Of a stretch of DNA of 64,000 bases, positions 9,313 through 17,482 are shown in pieces. Each line of letters begins with the position of its first letter. Within the stretch, counting starts at the first letter, position 1. A model generated the notes under the pieces. It was not told the origin of the DNA, made no database searches, and saw nothing but the letters and a program-made list of their open reading frames with translations. Where the stretch lies: positions 2,790,001-2,854,000 of the forward strand of contig NZ_AP022568.1 of the NCBI RefSeq assembly GCF_010727605.1. Direction: 5' to 3'. The DNA comes from Mycobacterium simiae (GTDB lineage Bacteria > Actinomycetota > Actinomycetes > Mycobacteriales > Mycobacteriaceae). The position numbers were made by a program, and so were the translations under genes.

Positions 9313-9663
9313 TCACACGTCGTCTGGCCCGGCGCAGGGGTGGGTCGGGCTGTGCCATGGCTCGACGACGACGGTCCGCGCGCCACGAATTTCGACCACC
9401 AGGACGTGGCTGTTTTTGGGCAGTGGGTCGTCGGACCAGGCCAGGAACGTTTCCTTGGCACCCCGCACGGTCACCAGCACCTCGCCGGGACCGCGGTCAC
9501 CGCGGGTCGCCACGACGAGCGTCCCCACACAACCGATTGCCGCGGCGTCGCTCACGATCGCATAGTCCCCCATCGACGGGTTCCAGCGTCGAGTTTCGGC
9601 ATCTTTACCCGTCAGGATGAACGCCGGTGACGCGGTCTGTCCGCTGTCGAACAGGTTGCGCAT
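9313..9663 (-). CDS. Small soluble NfeD-like OB-fold protein
   Basis: 116-aa protein starting MRNLFDSGQT. The C-terminal half (about residues 45-105) has the alternating pattern of the NfeD OB-fold: G-x-x-G-x-L-V, then GPGEVLVTVRGAKETFLA, then a buried strand ending VVVEPW. Unlike full NfeD proteins it has no membrane segments and no serine-protease domain. Its place directly upstream of the flotillin gene, same strand with a 40-bp gap, supports a flotillin-NfeD pair. The family assignment is by eye and moderately secure. The Met at 9663 is taken as start because the longer frame adds only 13 residues. Confidence 0.6.
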   Translation of the reverse strand: MRNLFDSGQTASPAFILTGKDAETRRWNPSMGDYAIVSDAAAIGCVGTLVVATRGDRGPGEVLVTVRGAKETFLAWSDDPLPKNSHVLVVEIRGARTVVVEPWHSPTHPCAGPDDV

Positions 9664-9762
9664 CGTCGACCCCTTCGCCGCTTGCCGGTGGCTGGTCAGC
9701 ACAGCGTCAGGGCGGCGCCTTGGCGGATCCTCAAGGGATTCTTGGCGCCAGGGCGAATGCGG

Positions 9763-10593
9763 CTAGACCCAGTACGGGACTCGGGCGCGGTATTGCCGCA
9801 TCGCGAACGCTGCCAGCAGCCAGCCGACGCCGGTCAGCACCAGCACCACCGCCCAGTGCCGCAGCTGTTGGTCGGCACCGAGCAGCGGCGCGCGCACGAT
9901 ATCGAGATAGTGCAGCAGCGGGTTGAGTTCGATAATGCTCGACCAGCGTCCGGCGCCCTGCTGCCGCAGCGTGTCGTCGTTCCAGATGATCGGCGTCATG
10001 AAGAACAACAGCTGCACGACCGAAAACAGCAGCGGCCCGATGTCGCGGTAGCGGGTCGCCAGAATGCCGAAGCACAACGACACCCAGATGCAGTTGAGCA
10101 CGATCAACCCGAGCGCCGGGATCACCGAAAGATCGGCCCACGACCACGGTTTGGGGAAGATCATCGCGACGACGAAGTAGATGACGATGTTGTGAGCGAA
10201 CAGAATCATCTGTCGCCACACCAGCCGGTAGACGTGCACACTCAACGGGGTCGGTAACTGCTTGATCAGCCCCTCGTTGGCGACGAAGACGTCGGCGCCT
10301 TCCAGGATGGCCGCGTTGATCAGATTCCAGATGATCAGCCCGAGGGTGACGTAGGGCAGGTGCACCGACAGGTCGAGGTGAAACAGCTTCGAGTAGAGCC
10401 CACCCATCGCGACGGCGGTGGTGCCGGTCGCGATGGTGATCCAGAACGGGCCCAGCACCGACCGGCGATAGCGCTGCTTGATGTCCTGCCAACCCAGATG
10501 CAACCACAGCTCGTGCCGGCGAAAGCCGGAGACCAGGTCACCCCATGCTCGGCCGAACGTCCGTGACTGCGCGGCGGCGTCGATGAATGTCAT
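9763..10593 (-). CDS. wzm: Galactan ABC exporter permease Wzm (Rv3783-type, RfbD)
   Basis: ABC-2 type membrane subunit of 276 aa with six predicted membrane helices (the first near residues 35-60, the last near 245-265). With the ATPase encoded at 11494-12342 it moves the polyprenyl-linked galactan of arabinogalactan across the membrane. The ATG overlaps the glfT1 stop by four bases (ATGA). The C-terminus reads YRARVPYWV. The order wzt-glfT1-wzm matches M. tuberculosis Rv3781-Rv3783. The ATG at 10593 gives a length close to the roughly 280 aa of the homologue. The 99 bp after its stop up to the NfeD-like gene carry nothing recognisable. Confidence 0.93.
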   Translation of the reverse strand: MTFIDAAAQSRTFGRAWGDLVSGFRRHELWLHLGWQDIKQRYRRSVLGPFWITIATGTTAVAMGGLYSKLFHLDLSVHLPYVTLGLIIWNLINAAILEGADVFVANEGLIKQLPTPLSVHVYRLVWRQMILFAHNIVIYFVVAMIFPKPWSWADLSVIPALGLIVLNCIWVSLCFGILATRYRDIGPLLFSVVQLLFFMTPIIWNDDTLRQQGAGRWSSIIELNPLLHYLDIVRAPLLGADQQLRHWAVVLVLTGVGWLLAAFAMRQYRARVPYWV

Positions 10594-11501
10594 GATTCTC
10601 CCGGCTTGCCGAATTGTTCGCGACGGCCCATGCGGCGCAACCGAATCCATTCCAGCAGGCCCTTCGGGTCGCGCCGTGATATCAGAAAGAACCAGCCGAA
10701 CCGCAGCCACTCCTGGGCGATCAGTTTGCGCAGGCCCGGCTGGGCCAGCAGATAGCCGCGGTTGCGGTAGGTGTAGAACCGCTTCGTCGGGTTGTCGGGG
10801 TACTGGGTGTGCATGCGGCCGCCCAGAATCGGTCGGAACTCGTCCGAGCCGCACGGATGCAGATAGATGGTGTTCAGGCACGTACCGAACGGCAGGCCCG
10901 ACCGGACCAGTCGCCGGTGCAGCTCCACCTCGTCGCCGCGAATAAACAGCCGCATATCTGGGACGCCGACCGCGTCGAGCGTCGAGGCCTTGAATAACGC
11001 GCCGTTGAACAGCGATGCTATGCCGGGCAGCAGGTCCTGTTCCGATTCGGTGCGCAATTCGCTTGCGCGCCTGCGCCATACCAGGCCGCGGCGCAAGGGG
11101 AACGCCAGCCGCTCCGGGTCGTCGAGGTTGCACACCATCGGTGACACCTCGGCCAGGCCGTGTTTCTCGGCGCAGGCCAACAGCGTGGCCAGCACCCGGG
11201 AGTCCTGCGGGCGGCCGTCGTCGTCGGCCAGCCACACCCAGTCCGCGCCCTGCGCCAGCGCGTGCAGGATGCCCAGTGCGAAACCGCCCGCACCGCCGAG
11301 ATTTCGGCGTGAGGGCAGATATGTCGTCGAGATAGGTTGGGCGGCAACCAGTTCGGCTACCCGACTGTCCGCGGCGCCGTCGTTGTCGACGACGATCAGG
11401 TGATCGGGCAGCCGGGTCTGGGTGCTGAGCATGTCCAGCGACTTGGCGAGTTCGTCGGGACGCCGGTGGGTGACCACGACGGCGAAGATGGTTTCACTCA
11501 T
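10590..11501 (-). CDS. glfT1: Galactofuranosyltransferase GlfT1
   Basis: GT2-family (GT-A fold) enzyme that adds the first two galactofuranose residues to the decaprenyl-linked Rha-GlcNAc primer of arabinogalactan, using UDP-galactofuranose. 303 aa, about the same as M. tuberculosis (304). Visible are the N-terminal FAVVVTHRRP strand, the metal-binding DDD at residues 93-95 in WLADDDGRP, and RNLGGAGGF, typical of galactofuranosyltransferases. The start ATG at 11501 lies 8 bp inside the end of wzt; the frame continues upstream but only as the antisense or other-frame reading of wzt. It sits between the two subunits of the galactan exporter, which fits coupled synthesis and export. Confidence 0.94.
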   Translation of the reverse strand: MSETIFAVVVTHRRPDELAKSLDMLSTQTRLPDHLIVVDNDGAADSRVAELVAAQPISTTYLPSRRNLGGAGGFALGILHALAQGADWVWLADDDGRPQDSRVLATLLACAEKHGLAEVSPMVCNLDDPERLAFPLRRGLVWRRRASELRTESEQDLLPGIASLFNGALFKASTLDAVGVPDMRLFIRGDEVELHRRLVRSGLPFGTCLNTIYLHPCGSDEFRPILGGRMHTQYPDNPTKRFYTYRNRGYLLAQPGLRKLIAQEWLRFGWFFLISRRDPKGLLEWIRLRRMGRREQFGKPGES

Positions 11502-12342
11502 CCCCGGAAGCGCTTTGCGCCAGCGGTCGTTCGGCTTGGTTCTGCAGGCGGGTCTCTTCCAACACCTCGCGGACGTGGCGTGCGGCGTCCTCACCCTCGT
11601 AAGCGCGCACCACATCTTCGATGCTGCCCGATTGGCGGATGCTGCCGTGATCGATCCACATCGCCGTCTTGCACAGCCGGGCCAGGAATTCGTTGGAATG
11701 GCTGGCAAAAACCAGGATTCCGGAACGCTCCACCAGCTTCTGCAACCGCGACTGGGCCTTCTTCAGGAAGTCGGCGTCCACCGCGCCGATGCCCTCGTCG
11801 AGCAGCAAGATCTCCGGATCGATGCTGGTGACCACGCCCATCGCCAGCCGGACCCGCATACCGGTGGAGTAGGTGCGCAGCGGCATCGACAGATAATCCC
11901 CTAGTTCGGTGAACTCGGCGATCTCGTCGACCTTGGTCAGCATCTGTTTTCGGGTCTGCCCCAAAAACAGACCGCGGATGATGATGTTCTCGTAACCGGA
12001 GATCTCCGGGTCCATCCCCACCCCGAGGTCGAAGACCGGCGCGACCCGACCGGTCACCTTGGCCCAGCCCCGGGTGGGTTCGTAGATGCCCGAAAGTAGC
12101 CGTAACAGTGTCGATTTCCCGGCCCCGTTGTGGCCGACCAGGCCGACTCGGTCACCCAGCTCGAGCGACATCGTGATGTCGCGCAACGCCTCGACGACGA
12201 CGACGTTGGAGTTGTTTCGCCCGATCGTCCCGCCCGCCTTACCCAGGAAGGCTTTCTTCAGCGAGCGCGACTTGGCGTCGAAGATGGGAAATTCCACCCA
12301 CGCGTTGCTGGTCTCGATATGCGGACCGCCAGGACCGGACAC
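11494..12342 (-). CDS. wzt: Galactan ABC exporter ATP-binding subunit Wzt (Rv3781-type, RfbE)
   Basis: ATPase of the O-antigen/teichoic-acid type exporter family. 282 aa with Walker A GHNGAGKST (residues 70-78), a YSTGM signature motif in place of the usual LSGGQ, Walker B EILLLDEG and the switch histidine in FASHS. The sequence PVFDLGVGMDPEISGYENI is characteristic of this subfamily. GTG start at 12342 (MSGPGG). Its partner permease is encoded downstream at 9763-10593, with glfT1 between. bpa ends 12 bases upstream, so the whole series may be co-transcribed. Confidence 0.94.
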   Translation of the reverse strand: MSGPGGPHIETSNAWVEFPIFDAKSRSLKKAFLGKAGGTIGRNNSNVVVVEALRDITMSLELGDRVGLVGHNGAGKSTLLRLLSGIYEPTRGWAKVTGRVAPVFDLGVGMDPEISGYENIIIRGLFLGQTRKQMLTKVDEIAEFTELGDYLSMPLRTYSTGMRVRLAMGVVTSIDPEILLLDEGIGAVDADFLKKAQSRLQKLVERSGILVFASHSNEFLARLCKTAMWIDHGSIRQSGSIEDVVRAYEGEDAARHVREVLEETRLQNQAERPLAQSASGDE

Positions 12343-12354
12343 GGACGCCTGCTC

Positions 12355-12912
12355 TTACAGGTACTGCCCGGTGCCCGAGCCGGGTCCGTGGCCCGAGCGC
12401 CCGATGCCGGGCGGCAGCGCGCCTTGACGCATCTGCTCGAGCTGTGCACGCGCGGCCATCTGCTGGGCGAATAGTGCGGTCTGGATGCCGTGGAACAGTC
12501 CCTCGAGCCAGCCGACGAGCTGCGCCTGCGCGATGCGCAATTCGGCGTCCGACGGTTCGGAGTCCTCGCTGAATGGCAGCGTCAGGCGGTCGAGCTCCTC
12601 ACGAAGCTCGGGCGCCAATCCGTCTTCGAGCTCGCGGATGCTGGTGGCGTGGATGTCGCGCAGCCGTTTGCGGCTGGCTTCGTCGAGCGGTGCCGCGCGC
12701 ACCTCTTCGAGCAGCTGTTTGATCATGGTCCCGATGCGCATCACCTTGGCCGGCTGTTCGACCAGGTCGGTCAGGGAGCGCTCGTCGGAGTCGTCACCGT
12801 CGGCGTCCGCGCGTATCGCCATGACGCGCGGATCGACGCCACCGATGATTTCGACACCGTCAGCGTCTGGGCCATCAGGGCTACTTGAGCCGTTACTCAA
12901 TCCGGTCACCAT
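12355..12912 (-). CDS. bpa: Bacterial proteasome activator Bpa/PafE
   Basis: ATP-independent activator of the 20S proteasome (Rv3780-type). 185 aa, mostly alpha-helical, with an acidic disordered N-terminus (about residues 1-45), a helical core of about 50-155, and a flexible G- and P-rich tail that ends GQYL. The C-terminal GQYL is the motif by which the M. tuberculosis protein docks on the proteasome alpha ring and opens its gate. The protein forms dodecameric rings in M. tuberculosis and delivers unfolded substrates, including heat-shock repressor HspR. The ATG at 12912 has a GTG one codon later as a close alternative. It sits inside the cell-wall cluster, as in M. tuberculosis. Confidence 0.92.
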   Translation of the reverse strand: MVTGLSNGSSSPDGPDADGVEIIGGVDPRVMAIRADADGDDSDERSLTDLVEQPAKVMRIGTMIKQLLEEVRAAPLDEASRKRLRDIHATSIRELEDGLAPELREELDRLTLPFSEDSEPSDAELRIAQAQLVGWLEGLFHGIQTALFAQQMAARAQLEQMRQGALPPGIGRSGHGPGSGTGQYL

Positions 12913-12924
12913 CCTCGTGTGGTC

Positions 12925-14916
12925 CTAGCGGCGGGGCTGGTCGGCGTCTCCACGCCATTCGTAGATCTTGGCCCCGCCGTTGTCGTAGATCAGCGCCCAC
13001 GACTTCGATTTTTCCAGCGACACTAGTCCGTCCGGTACGGCGAACCCGCGAACCGTCGGTGTGCTGGTGAGGATGTACCGAATATTGAGGGCTTTAATCG
13101 CCTCGACCGCCCTGGGATCGGAAATGCCGCGGCCGGCGAACGCCCAGAAGTTATAGCGCTGCGGCCCCGGCCCCATTTGTTGCGGATAGTCATAGTGGGT
13201 CCAGAGCGGGTGCAGGTCGGCCACGGCATACATCCAGGCGGTGCCGTCGGTGTTGGCGTTTCCGATCAGCGTGGTGCGCGCGCCGGGCAACCTGGACAGA
13301 TAGGCCATCGCCAACAGGTCGCGCTGGTCGATCATCACCGAGTCGTATTTGTCCCCCATCAGCCACAGGTGCCGGTAGAAGTAATGCCGAGCGATGAACA
13401 CGGTGGACAGGACTAGCAGCACCGCGGTCGTTGCCACCCAGATCCGCTCGGGACGCTTTTCGCTGGTGCAGGATCGTCCGAGCCGGTCGGTGACGCGCCG
13501 GGCTCCGGCCACCAGCACGACGACGATCGTGAATAGCCCCACCCCAGCCAACGGTTCCAGCAGCAGGGTGATCGCGGCGGAGATGCGCCGCGGGTCCTTG
13601 TAGAAGAACTCTCCGATCCCACCGGCCAGCGTGCCGATCACATTGCGGACCGGTGTGCCGGCGTCGACGCCGACGACAACGAGCAGCAGCCACACCACCA
13701 GCGGCCACCAGACTTTTTTTACGGCAAAGATGAGACCTCCGATCGCTGTCAGGGCGGCCAGGCCGTACTGGACGGGAAAATCGTTGAGGTGGCGCGAGTG
13801 CTGGAAGACCATGTCGAAGATGCCGCGCTTGGTGCTCAGGTAGGTCAGAAACGAATGCCCGGCGATGATGTCTTCCTGCTGCTGGACGCTGATGAACTGC
13901 GGTAACAGGATCAGCCCCGCTGCCACCACGACACTGGCCAATGCCAGGGCATCGGCGAGTCTGCCCCGCACCGGATGCCACCACGCGTCCAGTGCCCACC
14001 ACGCCAGCAGGAACAGTAGGACGATGAATCCGCCGGTGATGTGCACTGACATGACGCCCACCAGCGCCAGCACGGCGACCGGGATGCGGTCGCGATGCCG
14101 CAGTGTCGAGGTGATCAATACAAAGGTCGGCACGGCGACGCCGTAGGCCGCCAGGTTGGGCATCGCCGCGACGCCGAACTCCACGTAGGGCAGCGCGGTG
14201 AACGACGCGGACAACGCGGCCGCCGTGGCGGACGCTCCCGCGGTGCGCCACTCGGTGGTGCGCGGCCGGAGCAGCCGCCAGGTCAGCATCGCGGCGCTGG
14301 TCGGGAACAGCCACACGGACGCGGCCACGGAGTTCAGCGTGTACGCCGTGGTCGGCGCCGCACCGGTGAGCTGGCAGAACACGGCGGTCAGCGCGTGAAA
14401 CACCGAGGGGTAGTAAAGCAGGTGGTGGGTTTCGACGTTGCGCAGCTCGCCCATGTGGGTGGACGAAGCCTGGCCGGTGTCGAGGATGAACCGGACCTCG
14501 TTGGCGTGCCAGACCGCGTCCCAGGTGCTGGGAATCGTCTGCCAATGTGCCGCCAGTCCGCGGTAGGCCGCCCACATGACCAGCAGCACACCCAACAGGA
14601 CGCCGGTCGCCACCGCCAGCGCCGGCCAGCCCCCGATCCCACGTGCCTCGGCGGCGGTGTCGCGGTAGCGGGTGAGTACCAGCTGCAATGCCGTCATCAC
14701 GATGCACACGACGGCCAGCGCGGCGAGCGCGGTCCAACCGTTCCACGGGATTCCGACTGCACCGAAAGGGATGATCGCCAGTGCGATCACGCCGTAGGTC
14801 AGCGCGGGGCCCACGGCGATCGCGATCGGCCACGTCTGCTGGGCTATTCGCGCGACGATGGTTCCCGGGGCGATCAGCAAGAACAGCGCGATCAGCGTTC
14901 CGATCCAGAGCCCCAC
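12925..14916 (-). CDS. GT-C family membrane glycosyltransferase (Rv3779-type)
   Basis: Large integral membrane protein (663 aa) with about twelve hydrophobic segments in the first 500 residues and a C-terminal soluble domain. The M. tuberculosis homologue has been implicated in adding galactosamine to arabinogalactan from a polyprenyl-phosphate donor, and earlier in polyprenyl-phosphomannose synthesis; I cannot choose between these from sequence. The first membrane segment starts GLWIGTLIALFLLIAPG. I take the GTG at 14916, directly before that segment, as the start because it matches the remembered homologue; an in-frame GTG at 14997 would add 27 residues. It is the first gene of the long minus-strand series, 12 bases before bpa. 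Confidence 0.88.
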   Translation of the reverse strand: MGLWIGTLIALFLLIAPGTIVARIAQQTWPIAIAVGPALTYGVIALAIIPFGAVGIPWNGWTALAALAVVCIVMTALQLVLTRYRDTAAEARGIGGWPALAVATGVLLGVLLVMWAAYRGLAAHWQTIPSTWDAVWHANEVRFILDTGQASSTHMGELRNVETHHLLYYPSVFHALTAVFCQLTGAAPTTAYTLNSVAASVWLFPTSAAMLTWRLLRPRTTEWRTAGASATAAALSASFTALPYVEFGVAAMPNLAAYGVAVPTFVLITSTLRHRDRIPVAVLALVGVMSVHITGGFIVLLFLLAWWALDAWWHPVRGRLADALALASVVVAAGLILLPQFISVQQQEDIIAGHSFLTYLSTKRGIFDMVFQHSRHLNDFPVQYGLAALTAIGGLIFAVKKVWWPLVVWLLLVVVGVDAGTPVRNVIGTLAGGIGEFFYKDPRRISAAITLLLEPLAGVGLFTIVVVLVAGARRVTDRLGRSCTSEKRPERIWVATTAVLLVLSTVFIARHYFYRHLWLMGDKYDSVMIDQRDLLAMAYLSRLPGARTTLIGNANTDGTAWMYAVADLHPLWTHYDYPQQMGPGPQRYNFWAFAGRGISDPRAVEAIKALNIRYILTSTPTVRGFAVPDGLVSLEKSKSWALIYDNGGAKIYEWRGDADQPRR

Positions 14917-15034
14917 TCGACTAGTATGGCTGCCCGGGTGACCTGGCTCGGGAAGCCACCGTCTGGCTTGAACCGTCGCGGCACCCGCAACCGTCACAGT
15001 TCCGCGGGATTACGCAAGCTCTAAGGTGGCTGGC

Positions 15035-16231
15035 ATGGCTTACGACGTCGCCCGGGTGCGCGGACTGCATCCATCGCTGGGTGACGGGTGGGTTCATTTC
15101 GACGCCCCGGCCGGGATGCTGATTCCGGATTCGGTGGCGACCACCGTTTCCACGGCTTTCCGCCGGTCCGCTGCCACCACCGTGGGGGCGCACCCGTCAG
15201 CGCAGCGGAGCGCGGCGGTGCTGGAAGCGGCGCGGGCCGCGGTGGCCGACCTGTTCAACGCGGACCCGGCGGGCGTGGTGCTGGGAGCCGATCGCGCGAT
15301 CCTGCTGTCCTCGCTGGCCGAGGCGTCGTCCTCGCGGGCCGGTTTGGGGTACGAGGTGGTCGTCAGCCGGCTGGACGACGAGGCGAACATCGCGCCCTGG
15401 CTGCGGGCGGCGCACCGCTACGGCGCCAAGGTGAAGTGGGCCGAGGTCGATATCGAGACCGGTGAGCTGCCGACATGGCAATGGGAAGGCCTGGTCGGCA
15501 AATCCACCAAGCTGATCGCGGTCACCTCGGCGTCGGGGACGCTGGGCACCGTCACCGAGCTGCGGGCGATGACCAAGCTGGTGCACGACGTCGGCGGCAT
15601 GGTGATCGTGGACCATTCGGCGGCCGCGCCGTATCGACTGCTCGACGTCAAAGAGACCGACATCGATGTGGTGGCGGTGAACGCGCTTGCCTGGGGCGGC
15701 CCGCCGATCGGGGCGATCGTGTTTCGGGATCCGGCGCTGATCAACACGTTCAGCGCGGTGTCCACCGATCCCAACGCCAGCGGCCCGGCGCGCTTGGAAG
15801 TCGGCGCGCATCAGTATGGTCTGCTGGCCGGCGTGGTGGCCAGCATCGAATACCTTGCCGCGCTGGATGAATCGGCGCGCGGTACCCGGCGTGAGCGGCT
15901 GTCGGTGTCGATGCAATCCGCCGCCGCGTACATGACCCGCATCTTCGACTACCTGATGACCTCGTTGCGGTCGTTGCCGTTGATGATGCTGATCGGTCGC
16001 CCGGAGGTGCGCATCCCGGTGGTCAGCTTCGCGCTGCACGGCGTGCCGGCTGAGCGGGTCGTCCACCGCTTGGCCGACAACGGAATTCTGGCCGTCTCGA
16101 ACGAAAGCTCACGCGTGCTCGATGCGCTGGGCGCCAACGAGGTGGGCGGCGCGGTGACCGTGGGGCTGGCGCACTACTCGACGATGGCCGAGGTCGACCA
16201 GCTGGTGCGCGCATTGGCGTCGTTCGGCTGA
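15035..16231 (+). CDS. Class V aminotransferase-like protein (Rv3778c-type), PLP lysine not evident
   Basis: Fold-type I PLP-enzyme family related to NifS/SufS cysteine desulfurases, 398 aa. The start ATG at 15035 follows AAGGTGG with a 5-base spacer; a GTG nine bases earlier is less well placed. The family's PLP-ring aspartate appears in IVDHSA (D193). At the site where cysteine desulfurases have the Schiff-base lysine in a GHK-x-x-GP context, this protein reads [12 protein letters not shown] (residues 215-226) with no lysine, and my memory of the M. tuberculosis homologue is the same. It may bind PLP without classic transaminase or desulfurase chemistry. It is divergent from the GT-C gene, with about 120 bp between starts. 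Confidence 0.85.
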   Translation: MAYDVARVRGLHPSLGDGWVHFDAPAGMLIPDSVATTVSTAFRRSAATTVGAHPSAQRSAAVLEAARAAVADLFNADPAGVVLGADRAILLSSLAEASSSRAGLGYEVVVSRLDDEANIAPWLRAAHRYGAKVKWAEVDIETGELPTWQWEGLVGKSTKLIAVTSASGTLGTVTELRAMTKLVHDVGGMVIVDHSAAAPYRLLDVKETDIDVVAVNALAWGGPPIGAIVFRDPALINTFSAVSTDPNASGPARLEVGAHQYGLLAGVVASIEYLAALDESARGTRRERLSVSMQSAAAYMTRIFDYLMTSLRSLPLMMLIGRPEVRIPVVSFALHGVPAERVVHRLADNGILAVSNESSRVLDALGANEVGGAVTVGLAHYSTMAEVDQLVRALASFG

Positions 16232-16340
16232 CCGACCGTGCACCCATGGCGTTGAGTGTGTTCCCACGGCGGTGACACGCCGACGGCTGACGCCTCAGGC
16301 GCACACCGAAAACCGCTGCAGCACAACGGACGTGCGGTCG

Positions 16341-17312
16341 TTAGACGGTCAGCACGATCTTTCCGTGCACCTCGCCGGCGACCAGGCTCCGGTGCGCCTC
16401 GCTGGCCTTGTGAATCGGCATCCGCGCCCCGATGATCGGCCGCACCCGACCGTCGGCAATCATCGGCCAGACTGAGTCCGTCACCGCCGCAACGATTTCG
16501 CCCTTGCTGTGCGGACCGCTCACCGGCCGGGCCCGCAACGTGGTGCCGATCACCCGCAACCGCTTCGGCAGCAGTTTGCCGATGTTCAACTCGGCCTTCA
16601 GTCCGCCCTGCATGCCGATGATGACCAGTTGACCGTCGGGGGCCAGCGCGTCGAGATTGCGGTCCAGGTAGGAGGCGCCCATGATGTCGAAGATCACGTC
16701 GGCGCCGTCGGTCTCCTCGCGCAACCGCGCGACGAAGTCCTCGTCGCGATAGTTGATGGTGATTTCGGCGCCCAGGTCGCGACAGATGTCGAGCTTGGCC
16801 GCCGAGCCGGCGGTGACCGCCACCCGCGCACCCAACGCCCTGGCGACCTGGATCGCGTGGGTGCCGATGCCGCTGGCGCCGCCGTGCATCAGCAGCAGCT
16901 GGCCCTTGCTCAGATTGGCGGTCAGCACCAGATTCGACCACACCGTGCAGGCCACCTCGGGCAGCCCCGCGGCGTCCTCGAGCGTGACCCCGTCGGGTAT
17001 CGGCAACACCTGCACTGCAGGAACCGCGACGTACTCGGCGTATCCGCCGCCGGCCAGCAACGCGCAAACCTCTTGTCCCACAGCCCATTCCGTGGCGCCG
17101 GGACCTACTTCAGCGACTACACCGGACACCTCCATGCCGATGATGTCGCTGGCGCCCGGCGGCGGCGGGTACTTCCCGGCGGCTTGCAGCACGTCGGCTC
17201 GGTTGACCCCGGCCGCGGCGACTTTGATCAATACCTCGCCGGGACCCGCAGTGACATCAGGGATCTCTTGCCAGACGAGTTGGTCGGAGGATTCGGCGAC
17301 GATAGCGCGCAT
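16341..17312 (-). CDS. Zinc-independent NADPH:quinone oxidoreductase (Rv3777-type, MDR family)
   Basis: Medium-chain dehydrogenase/reductase of the quinone-oxidoreductase (PIG3-like) branch, 323 aa. Visible are the N-terminal GroES-like domain with AAGVNRADVLQ and GMEVSGVV, and the NADP-binding Rossmann motif in HGGASGIGTHAIQVA. No structural-zinc cysteine cluster is present, in keeping with this branch. The ATG at 17312 (MRAIVAES) is chosen; the longer frame upstream overlaps the tRNA-Ser gene and is not plausible. It converges with the class V aminotransferase-like gene; the 109 bp between them hold only short GC-rich inverted repeats. Confidence 0.88.
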   Translation of the reverse strand: MRAIVAESSDQLVWQEIPDVTAGPGEVLIKVAAAGVNRADVLQAAGKYPPPPGASDIIGMEVSGVVAEVGPGATEWAVGQEVCALLAGGGYAEYVAVPAVQVLPIPDGVTLEDAAGLPEVACTVWSNLVLTANLSKGQLLLMHGGASGIGTHAIQVARALGARVAVTAGSAAKLDICRDLGAEITINYRDEDFVARLREETDGADVIFDIMGASYLDRNLDALAPDGQLVIIGMQGGLKAELNIGKLLPKRLRVIGTTLRARPVSGPHSKGEIVAAVTDSVWPMIADGRVRPIIGARMPIHKASEAHRSLVAGEVHGKIVLTV

Positions 17313-17348
17313 GCGAGCCACGGTACTAGCCCCGTTACCCTTGTCAGC

Positions 17349-17435
17349 GGTGGCGTGGCAGAGCGGCCTAATGCACTCGCCTTGAAAGCGAGAGACGGCA
17401 AAAACCGTCCGGGGGTTCAAATCCCTCCGCCACCG
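17349..17435 (+). tRNA. tRNA-Ser (anticodon TGA)
   Basis: Class II tRNA with a 7-bp acceptor stem (GGTGGCG pairing with CGCCACC), anticodon stem CTCGC/GCGAG around a loop containing TGA, a long variable arm GACGGCAAAAACCGTC and the T-arm GGGGGTTCAAATCCCTC. Discriminator G; CCA is not encoded. The same tRNA lies next to the Rv3777 homologue in M. tuberculosis as I remember it. Confidence 0.95.
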
Positions 17436-17482
17436 CAGTGTGCAGCGGCGAGGCTGCGGCCGCGCCGGTGAACAGCGAACGA

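Noticed and set aside
8031..9620. 529-codon plus-strand frame opposite the flotillin gene
   Set aside because: It mirrors the codon pattern of the flotillin coiled coil; its product is a leucine/glycine-rich shadow with no domain.
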